NCBI GenBank assembly: GCA_947584955.1
Contig: CANPWS010000021.1
Span: 1 to 12,724, forward strand
Origin: an uncultured Bacilli bacterium
GTDB taxonomy: Bacteria; Bacillota_I; Bacilli_A; RF39; UBA660
Direction: 5' to 3'
Length of the DNA stretch: 12,724 bases
Under the pieces are notes generated by a model. It saw only the letters and a list, made by a program, of their open reading frames with translations, had not been told where the DNA came from and did not search any database. Positions 1 through 6,197 of this stretch are shown here, one piece after another; within the stretch, counting starts at the first letter, position 1; each line of letters begins with the position of its first letter. Position numbers and translations under genes: made by a program.

Positions 1-9
1 TATATATCT

Positions 10-15
10 ATTATA
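10..15 (-). promoter_or_regulatory. Candidate -10 element for a gene beyond the left edge
   Basis: The minus strand reads TATAAT, preceded by GG, just below the hydrogenase terminator. It points out of the window to the left, so it would serve the next minus-strand gene, which is not visible. No convincing -35 is seen, because the spacer is occupied by the T tract of the terminator. The call rests on the perfect hexamer only. Confidence 0.35.
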
Positions 16-17
16 CC

Positions 18-53
18 AAAATAAAAGACTACTGTCTTTCTTTACAGTAATCT
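18..53 (-). terminator. Intrinsic terminator after the hydrogenase gene
   Basis: On the minus strand AGATTACTGT (53-44) pairs with ACAGTAGTCT (35-26). This gives a 10-bp stem with one G-U pair and an 8-base loop, followed by TTTTATTTTG. It starts 23 bases after the hydrogenase stop codon, which is the expected place for its terminator. A second upstream segment, AGACTGCTG (76-68), could also pair with the 3' arm, so an alternative fold is possible. Confidence 0.75.
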
Positions 54-76
54 TTGTCTACTTTTTCAGCAGTCTC

Positions 77-1450
77 TTATTTTACATATTTTTTCTTTTT
101 TTTATGTAATAATTTTTTTCTTTTTTGTCTAACTACTTTTAAATCTGCACTACGATTTATATATGATGTATGAAGTAATTTTTCTGCTGTTTTACTAAGT
201 GGATGTTCTAAAAAATCTTTATATATATTTATAATATCTTCATTTTCATATGAATTTCTAATTTTTAAATTTTCATCTATATTAAATAAACCTTCTTTTC
301 TTTTTTGTTTTACCTCACCAGTTACAGGAAAATTTACTTTTGGAGTTCCTCCACCTGCAATACATCCACCTTCACAAGCCATAACTTCAATAAAATCATA
401 ATTAGCTTCTCCTGTTTTTAATTTTTCAAGTACTTTTTTGGCATCACCAGTTCCATTTATAACGGCAACATTAATATTTTTATTATTAATTTCTATTGTC
501 ATTTCTTTTATGTTACCTAATCCTCTTAATGAAGGAAAAGTTTTTATTTCTTTTTTTCCACCTAAAATATGATTTACACATCTCATTGCTGATTCCATAA
601 CTCCACCAGATGCTCCAAATATAACTCCTGCTCCTGTACCCATTTGCATTAAATCATCAAATTTTGAATCATTTAAATTTTTTAAATCTATTTTTTCTTC
701 CTTTAACCATCTAGCTAATTCTCGTGTTGTAATAACATAATCAACATCATTATTAAATTCTTTTCTTTTAATCTCATATTTTTTAGCAGTACAAGGAGTA
801 ACAGCTATAGAAATAATGTCATTTTTATTTAAATTCTTTTTACTTGCAAAATAACTTTTAATTATAGCACCTTGCATTAAAATTGGACTTTTACAGGTAG
901 ATAAATTATCTATATATTCTGGATAAAATGTTTCAACGTATTTTACCCATGCAGGACAACAACTAGTAAACATTGGTAATTTTTTATTTTGTTTTAATCT
1001 ATCTACTAACTCATTTGCTTCTTCCATAATAGTTAAATCGGCACCAAATGTTGTATCAAATACATAATCAGCACCAAGCATCTTTAAAGCAGTTATAAGT
1101 TTTCCTTGAACATTAGTACCAAGGGGATAATCAAATTCTTCACCTAAAGTTACCCTAACTGCTGGAGCTGTTTGAAATATTTTGATTTTATTGGATTTCA
1201 TTACTTCTTTCAAATTTATATAATCATATTTCTCACAAATACTTGATGTAGGACAAGCAAGAGAACATTGACCACAATTTATACAAATAGCTTTTTTATT
1301 TTTATTTAAATCATAATTACCATATACTGCTACATTATATTGACAAATATTTTTACATGCACCACATAATATACATTTTTCTTCATTACGACATATCGAT
1401 AAATTATCATTATCTATTGGTACTCTTACATCGCTGTGTTTATATTTCAT
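77..1450 (-). CDS. Monomeric [FeFe]-hydrogenase with two [4Fe-4S] clusters
   Basis: Cytosolic enzyme of fermentative metabolism that reversibly reduces protons to H2, normally with ferredoxin electrons. The 457-residue protein begins with a bacterial ferredoxin domain with two four-cysteine sets (C26/C29/C32/C36 and C56/C59/C62/C66). The H-cluster domain follows. Motif L1 is TSCCPAW (C164 proton relay, C165 ligand), L2 is TPCTAKKYE (C220) and L3 is EVMACEGGCIAGGGTP (C359, C363). The small-subunit-like tail (about 405-432) carries PLSKTAEKLLHTSY, followed by a Lys/Arg-rich end. The length suits a short M2-type enzyme. In L2 the usual Met before Pro-Cys is Thr218. The ATG at 1450 has a GTGAGG Shine-Dalgarno 8 bases upstream. 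It is monocistronic between its own promoter and terminator. No maturase genes (hydE, hydF, hydG) are in the window. The family call is secure; the subgroup is not. Confidence 0.96.
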   Translation of the reverse strand: MKYKHSDVRVPIDNDNLSICRNEEKCILCGACKNICQYNVAVYGNYDLNKNKKAICINCGQCSLACPTSSICEKYDYINLKEVMKSNKIKIFQTAPAVRVTLGEEFDYPLGTNVQGKLITALKMLGADYVFDTTFGADLTIMEEANELVDRLKQNKKLPMFTSCCPAWVKYVETFYPEYIDNLSTCKSPILMQGAIIKSYFASKKNLNKNDIISIAVTPCTAKKYEIKRKEFNNDVDYVITTRELARWLKEEKIDLKNLNDSKFDDLMQMGTGAGVIFGASGGVMESAMRCVNHILGGKKEIKTFPSLRGLGNIKEMTIEINNKNINVAVINGTGDAKKVLEKLKTGEANYDFIEVMACEGGCIAGGGTPKVNFPVTGEVKQKRKEGLFNIDENLKIRNSYENEDIINIYKDFLEHPLSKTAEKLLHTSYINRSADLKVVRQKRKKLLHKKKKKYVK

Positions 1451-1517
1451 AGTTATAACCTCACTTCAAAAATTTTTATTTTTTTTATTTTCCTATAATT
1501 ATTTTATTTATACATAT

Positions 1518-1523
1518 ATTATA
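1518..1523 (-). promoter_or_regulatory. Hydrogenase promoter -10 box
   Basis: The minus strand carries a perfect TATAAT about 70 bases before the hydrogenase ATG, which would leave a leader of about 60 bases. The -35 is poor: only T-rich sequence (TTTTCT) lies about 17 bases upstream. Confidence 0.5.
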
Positions 1524-1632
1524 CCAAAAAGATTTTTTAAAGAAAAGGATTATTAAGTTATTGTTTTTAATATTTATGATTAATTTATGATAATGTCTTA
1601 AATGTTAGTATTTGATTTTGTCCCAAAACTAA

Positions 1633-1719
1633 TATATTATATTTTACCAAGATTATAATGATAAAGGTTATGCATACTTTAAAATGCAAATTAATAAGAT
1701 TAAAAACATAATAAAATAA
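1633..1719 (+). pseudogene. Possible 3' remnant of a plus-strand gene
   Basis: The stretch between the hydrogenase promoter and the terminator at 1711-1757 holds no intact gene. On the plus strand one open frame of 28 codons reads like a real protein end: ...FYQDYNDKGYAYFKMQ..., followed by a Lys/Ile-rich helix and TAA at 1717-1719. It begins straight after an in-frame stop and has no start or ribosome binding site. The composition (Gly, Asp, Tyr, Gln, Met) is richer than random AT-rich spacer usually gives. It may be the C-terminal scrap of a gene destroyed by turnover at this site. I cannot name the family, and chance is quite possible. Confidence 0.2.
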
Positions 1720-1757
1720 AAAAGATAGCAAAATTATATTTTATATTCCACTATCTC
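1711..1757 (-). terminator. Intrinsic terminator closing the seven-gene operon
   Basis: On the minus strand GAGATAG (1757-1751) pairs with CTATCTT. The stem extends inward through G-U and A-T pairs to about 12-13 bp around a loop of about 10 bases, and TTTTTTATTTTAT follows. It lies about 70 bases after the stop of the PD-(D/E)XK-like gene and marks the end of the run that starts near 9800. Confidence 0.65.
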
Positions 1758-1827
1758 ATTTATATTATCTAATTTCATTACAATTATATAAATAAATTTT
1801 GTTATAAATTTTTAATTTTTTTAAAGT

Positions 1828-3447
1828 TTATATATTATAATAATTTTTAAATTCTTCAATTGTTAAAAATTTAGTTTCTTTATTATTTTTATCATCTTTC
1901 CAAATATTAAATAAAAGTTTTAAATCACATTGGTTATTTCCATCTTTTGACTTTAAACATTCCTCACCTGTTTCTAAAAGTTTAACAGAGAAAATAGCTT
2001 TAATATATTTATCGTCTTTAAGTGCGTTAATCTTTTCCCATACTTTTTTAGCATGATCTTTTTCTTCCTCGTAATTATCACCTTTTATAGCACAAATAAT
2101 CCAATAATGTAAATTACAATTTTTAATATCGCTAATTCTACTAGGATCATCCAATATTTCATTTCGATAATTATAACGATTTTTAATATTTTCCAAGAAT
2201 GTATTTAAACTTAGATTATTTTCATTATTAAGTAGATTATTAATATCAACTAAATGAGTATTTATACCATGTTCATCTAAATCATCTTTTTTGCCTATTA
2301 CTCCTTCATTTACTTTTAATTCAATTAAATAGATATCGTTTTTATTTTCTTTTGTATCAACAAAAATACAATCAATTCTTCCCCTTTTATCACTAGTGTC
2401 ATCATCTTTGGAATCATCTTCTTTTCTGGTAGTATAATATTCTTCTTCAAAGGGAATAACTGAGGAAAGATTAGGATAATAGCTCAATTTATTTTTAATC
2501 ATAAATGAATGTTGGTACTTTTTTTCTAACTCTACTTTAGTACTTATCTCATATTCTAAAATTGCATTTTCTATATCTTTATTAAATTTATCCAATATAT
2601 CCAAATTTTTGCTATCTTTATTATAATTAGAATTAAAATTTGAATCATAATTAAATTCTGGTTCTGCTAATCCTGAATAATTATCTTCTTTTAATTTACC
2701 TTCTAATTTTTCAATTTTTAATGTAAATGTTGTATATAAAATCATTAGTGCTTCAATTTTTGTCAAATCAACTAAAGATAATTTTTCAGTGTTTTGAAGT
2801 TTAAATATAATTTTATCATTTTTATAATTTTTAATATTCTTAAACTTCTCTATAATATTTTCTACATCAAAACCTGTTCCAATCTCTTTTAGTCTTTCAT
2901 TTAATAATCTTAATCTTATTTTTACTTGTTCTTGTATTTCTTTTGATTTAGTTTTTTCAGTATCTTCTAAAAATACTTTACCAAATTTAAATTGACCACC
3001 TTTTATATTTATTTCAAAATATGACTTTAAATTTTGTTTGAGTTCAGCTTTCTCACTAACAAAATTATTAATTCTATTTTCTATATCGCATAAATATAAA
3101 TATAATTCTTCTCTTAAATTATCATTATATTCTATAGAATTCTTTTTAAGATAATTAAAATATGTATCTAATTCTTTTGTAAATTTATCTTCCTTCACAG
3201 AATTGATAATTTTATATAAATTTGTTTGATTAATTTTATAGATATTTTCAGGAATAGTAATTGTTACAGTATTATCTAAACATTCTTTATTTTCAACGTA
3301 AAAAGCTTTTATGCCTTCACAGTATACAATATCCTTGCAATCTTTTTTACTCTTTTCTTTACTTTGCTCTCTTATTCTAATTATAAATTTCTCGCTTTTA
3401 GCATAATATTTTCTAAGTTCATTTAAGCTATAATTATTTATTTTCAT
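1828..3447 (-). CDS. PD-(D/E)XK-type nuclease-like protein, last gene of the operon
   Basis: A 539-residue soluble protein with no signal peptide or membrane segment. The C-terminal part shows the core of a PD-(D/E)XK (restriction-endonuclease-like) fold: RGRIDCIFVD (D359) on one strand and YLIELKV (E376, K378) on the next, the usual D...ExK metal site. Upstream acidic residues in PFEEEYY (E334-E336) could supply the extra core Glu. The N-terminal 250 residues are Lys/Glu-rich, helical and unrecognised. Residues 264-281 form an Asn/Asp/Ser-rich linker. The ATG at 3447 lies 4 bases after the stop of the beta-CASP gene, and the Shine-Dalgarno AAAGGAG overlaps that gene's final codons, so the two are probably translationally linked. 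The likely role is cleavage of DNA or RNA as the effector of the cassette. The fold call is moderate, from motif spacing alone; the substrate is unknown. Confidence 0.65.
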   Translation of the reverse strand: MKINNYSLNELRKYYAKSEKFIIRIREQSKEKSKKDCKDIVYCEGIKAFYVENKECLDNTVTITIPENIYKINQTNLYKIINSVKEDKFTKELDTYFNYLKKNSIEYNDNLREELYLYLCDIENRINNFVSEKAELKQNLKSYFEINIKGGQFKFGKVFLEDTEKTKSKEIQEQVKIRLRLLNERLKEIGTGFDVENIIEKFKNIKNYKNDKIIFKLQNTEKLSLVDLTKIEALMILYTTFTLKIEKLEGKLKEDNYSGLAEPEFNYDSNFNSNYNKDSKNLDILDKFNKDIENAILEYEISTKVELEKKYQHSFMIKNKLSYYPNLSSVIPFEEEYYTTRKEDDSKDDDTSDKRGRIDCIFVDTKENKNDIYLIELKVNEGVIGKKDDLDEHGINTHLVDINNLLNNENNLSLNTFLENIKNRYNYRNEILDDPSRISDIKNCNLHYWIICAIKGDNYEEEKDHAKKVWEKINALKDDKYIKAIFSVKLLETGEECLKSKDGNNQCDLKLLFNIWKDDKNNKETKFLTIEEFKNYYNI

Positions 3448-3451
3448 TATT

Positions 3452-4714
3452 TTACTCTCCTTTTAAATTAATTATATCTCCATCTTGGAAGTCTAATAAT
3501 CTATCTTGAAATATTTCTTTTTCAATTTTTATTGATTCTTCACTTTTTTCAGTATGTATTATAATAACTTTCTTTGGATTAATTATTTTATCTAAATTTT
3601 TTATTGCTTCTAAACTAGCGTGTCCTGAAGTATGAACTTGAAAATAGTCCATATGTAATTCATCTACTAAATAATTTTTAAATTCTCTTAGTTTTGAATC
3701 TGGCCAATCATCTCTTATATATCCATCCCACATTGAATATATTAAACAGGCATTTTTAATACTATTTTTATGATCTTTTAAATAATCACTCATCGATTGT
3801 TTGATAGAAACTACAAATTTTTTATTAAAAGGTAGTTCATATTTTACTTTCTTAGTATGTTTAATATATCTACCATATGGTTCATCTATTTTCTTTTGAT
3901 TTGGACTTACAAATGTATAAACATTACTGAAAGTATTAGAGTTTGGTATTTTTTTAAGTAAACTAGTCGTAGAATTCATACACATATCCATAATAAATAA
4001 ATGGGTTTTAGAAAAATTTTTATATAAATTTACAATTCTATCAATGTTAGTGCTAGAACACATAACATATATTTGATCGTATTTGGTAAGTTCTTGAAAA
4101 TCGTTAGTTAAATCTTTTTCTTTTTTAAAACTTCTTTTACTACTTCCAATGGTTGTACCCTCCGTTATTAATAAATCAACTTGGCCAATTTCATTTAATA
4201 TTTTATTAAATAAACAACCTTTGTTACCATGATTACGATAATCTCCTGTATGTAATATTTTTTGATCATCAGCTTCTATTAAAATCATTGCTGAATTATA
4301 ACTCGAGTGGTCTATAATAAAAGGTGTTATCTTGATATCATCTTTTATAAAAAAGCTTCTTTCAAATTCAAAATACTTAATGGTGTTATCTTTTTCACGA
4401 AGTATTTTATCATATTCTCTAGTAAAATAACACAAGGTATTATGAATTTCTTTTCCTTCTTTATTTACATAAATAGGTATATCTTTTTTTATTAAAGAAG
4501 CACACCCAATATGATCTTTATGTGAATGAGTTATTATTACACCATCATAACTAGGTTTTAAATTATCTTTTTTAGTTAATCCAGGAATTATAATTTGTTT
4601 TTCATCATCTAAATTATCACCATAATCAACAATAATTTTTGTGCCCTTATTACTTGTAATTTCAGTAACACAGCCACCTATTTGATTCATTCCTTTTATA
4701 ATTCTTACTTTCAT
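3452..4714 (-). CDS. Beta-CASP metallo-beta-lactamase nuclease-like protein
   Basis: A 420-residue protein of the metallo-beta-lactamase fold with the full metal set: Asp30 in VDYGDN, H63/H65/D67/H68 in HSHKDHIG, His136 in DHSSYNS and Asp158 in HTGDYR. The insert after LLITEGTTIG (about 182-350) and the late motifs HTSGH (H361, H365) and IIHTE (H387) mark the beta-CASP branch. That branch holds RNA and DNA hydrolases such as RNase J and CPSF-like enzymes. It is shorter than RNase J, lacking that protein's C-terminal extension, so a plain RNase J call is not supported. A longer frame opens at 4747, but the ATG at 4714 has AAAGGAG 7 bases upstream and sits 1 base past the previous stop, so I chose it. 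All catalytic residues look intact. Whether it cuts RNA or DNA is not visible. Confidence 0.85.
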   Translation of the reverse strand: MKVRIIKGMNQIGGCVTEITSNKGTKIIVDYGDNLDDEKQIIIPGLTKKDNLKPSYDGVIITHSHKDHIGCASLIKKDIPIYVNKEGKEIHNTLCYFTREYDKILREKDNTIKYFEFERSFFIKDDIKITPFIIDHSSYNSAMILIEADDQKILHTGDYRNHGNKGCLFNKILNEIGQVDLLITEGTTIGSSKRSFKKEKDLTNDFQELTKYDQIYVMCSSTNIDRIVNLYKNFSKTHLFIMDMCMNSTTSLLKKIPNSNTFSNVYTFVSPNQKKIDEPYGRYIKHTKKVKYELPFNKKFVVSIKQSMSDYLKDHKNSIKNACLIYSMWDGYIRDDWPDSKLREFKNYLVDELHMDYFQVHTSGHASLEAIKNLDKIINPKKVIIIHTEKSEESIKIEKEIFQDRLLDFQDGDIINLKGE

Positions 4715-4715
4715 T

Positions 4716-5450
4716 TTATATCTCCTTTTTAATATAATGACTATCAAAATTTACTTTATATCTTTTTATTGAAGTCATATTACTTTTTATACCTTGTTCT
4801 AAAACAACTAGTGTATTTTTAGTTTCCCTTTTTGAAAGCAAATATTTATTAGTATATTTACAAAGTGCTTCATATTGTATAATATCATTTAATTCAAGAT
4901 TTTGACTATTTGTATATTTAGCTTCGGCTATTAGAACTATTTGAACATGATTTTTTATAGCAAAATTAGAAAGTTTTTCAAGTACTATTTCTTTATTATA
5001 AGTAGTCTTCTTTAAAAGAGAGTCTAAAGTATTTATAATGTAAATATCTCTAGGTTTTTTATTCATATCTTGATAATATTCTAGTAAATAATCTAAATAA
5101 TCTTTAGAAATTATTTGCTTATCAAAATCTACCATTATTATATCATGTTCTTGTAATAATTTAATAGCATAATCTATTTTATTTATATCTAGGAAATTTT
5201 TATAAAGTTTACCTATTACCTCGCAAGGATTAAAATAAGCTTCAACTATATATTTATCAAGTTTAGATATGCTAGCAACTAAATTTTCTGTAAACCAATG
5301 ATTATTTTCATCAAAGTTAAAAATTTGTATACTTTTTTTAGCCTTTATTCCTAAATCATAGATTATTTTATAAATTAATTCCATTTTACCATTTAAAGGT
5401 TCTGATGCAACAACTGTTAAGGGTATATAAATTTCTTTTAAATCATTCAT
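4716..5450 (-). CDS. DnaB-like RecA-fold protein with damaged Walker motifs
   Basis: A 244-residue protein that aligns by eye along most of the C-terminal RecA-like domain of DnaB replicative helicases; the DnaB N-terminal collar domain is absent. VVASEPLNGKM (13-23) matches the DnaB Walker A region (VAARPSMGKT in the family), with Lys22 kept and Thr replaced by Met23. IQIFNFDEN (41-49) matches the strand that carries the catalytic Glu. IYIINTLDSLL (136-146) sits at Walker B but has Asn140 for Asp. HVQIVLIAEAKY and the later DIIQYEALCKYTNKYLLSKRE match the sensor strand and the region before the arginine-finger segment, where the Lys-x-Arg is lost. It is probably not an active ATPase, or only weakly so. 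The start ATG has AAAGGAG and overlaps the upstream stop by 8 bases. The product of 8398-9003 looks like its distant paralogue. Confidence 0.6.
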   Translation of the reverse strand: MNDLKEIYIPLTVVASEPLNGKMELIYKIIYDLGIKAKKSIQIFNFDENNHWFTENLVASISKLDKYIVEAYFNPCEVIGKLYKNFLDINKIDYAIKLLQEHDIIMVDFDKQIISKDYLDYLLEYYQDMNKKPRDIYIINTLDSLLKKTTYNKEIVLEKLSNFAIKNHVQIVLIAEAKYTNSQNLELNDIIQYEALCKYTNKYLLSKRETKNTLVVLEQGIKSNMTSIKRYKVNFDSHYIKKEI

Positions 5451-6126
5451 TTTTTAAACTCCTTTGCATTTTATCAAATATTTCATCATCATTAATAGTA
5501 TCATCATTATATTCTGTTATTACTTTATAATATTTTTTTATAAATTTTTTTAACAATATAATATCTTCTTCTTTTATATTTATGTTCCTCTTTACTAATA
5601 CTTGTGGATTATCTTTATCAACACTCATCATAATCATATTATTATAATTAAGTTTGCCATAATCGTTTTGAAAAAATAATATATTATCTCTATCAAGGGT
5701 ATAAGAACAATAAAAAACTAAATTCATAGGTAAACCTGATTTTTTTTTACTTAAACTAGTACACCCAAAATGATTATTTGTTTCATCAAAAAATATTTGT
5801 TTTGCTTCAAACTCTAGTATATCAGCATTCCAATAATCTAATAATAATTGCTTATGTGTTGTTACATAATTTAACACATCTTTTATATATGATTTATCAT
5901 CTTTATTAATTCTTTTTAATTTTTCTAAAATTTTAATATTTTCTATATCAATTGTTAAAAATTTTCCTTTTTCCCAAACTTTAAATTTTATTTGAGAAAT
6001 TTCGTTTTTTAGTTTTTCTTTACCATTATAAACTAAGTATAAAACTATACTCATATATCTATCATTTTCAAAGAATATAGTTGCTTTAAATAATTTATTT
6101 ATCTTTTCTTCTTTTAATTTAATCAT
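5443..6126 (-). CDS. Uncharacterised protein with two similar halves
   Basis: A 227-residue soluble protein that I do not recognise. The first half ends in a helix YIKDVLNYVTTHKQLLLDYWN (80-100). The second half ends in a similar helix DIILLKKFIKKYYKVITEYND (188-208). Both follow a short beta-rich stretch, which suggests an ancient internal duplication. The core of the second half, GLPMNLVFYC...FFQNDYG...NPQVLVKRNI, looks conserved in style, but I cannot assign it to a named family. The gene follows the polymerase after 71 bases, the widest gap in the operon. It has no Shine-Dalgarno before its ATG; an extended -10 lies just upstream. Its end overlaps the next start by 8 bases (ATGAATGA). There are no signal or membrane segments. 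The gene is real by length, placement and composition; its function is unknown. Confidence 0.7.
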   Translation of the reverse strand: MIKLKEEKINKLFKATIFFENDRYMSIVLYLVYNGKEKLKNEISQIKFKVWEKGKFLTIDIENIKILEKLKRINKDDKSYIKDVLNYVTTHKQLLLDYWNADILEFEAKQIFFDETNNHFGCTSLSKKKSGLPMNLVFYCSYTLDRDNILFFQNDYGKLNYNNMIMMSVDKDNPQVLVKRNINIKEEDIILLKKFIKKYYKVITEYNDDTINDDEIFDKMQRSLKNE

Positions 6127-6143
6127 ACTAATTTTATTTTTTT

Positions 6144-6152
6144 ACTATAACA
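6144..6152 (-). promoter_or_regulatory. Candidate internal extended -10 promoter
   Basis: The minus strand reads TGTTATAGT, an extended -10 (TG-n-TATAGT), in the 71-base gap after the polymerase gene. It would start transcription about 10 bases before the ATG at 6126, giving a near-leaderless message. That fits the lack of a Shine-Dalgarno there. No good -35 is seen, and chance matches are common in sequence this AT-rich. Confidence 0.3.
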
Positions 6153-6197
6153 TAATTATTATCTAAGTATTAAAATAACTTTATTCAGCCTGTATTA

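Noticed and set aside
86..130. Poly-T runs near the left edge as a terminator or low-complexity repeat
   Set aside because: They encode the Lys/Arg-rich C-terminal tail of the hydrogenase and lie before its stop codon, so they are coding sequence.
4307..4495. Plus-strand open frame of 62 codons
   Set aside because: It lies wholly inside the beta-CASP gene on the other strand, and its Phe/Ile-rich product is what the antisense of Lys/Glu-rich coding gives.
3452..4714. Calling the beta-CASP protein RNase J
   Set aside because: It lacks the RNase J C-terminal extension and sits in an accessory operon. The catalytic motifs are shared by the wider family.
4715..4747. Eleven-codon upstream extension of the beta-CASP gene (start at 4747)
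   Set aside because: The extension lies inside the preceding gene and has no ribosome binding site. The ATG at 4714 has AAAGGAG at the right distance and opens directly into the first strand of the fold.
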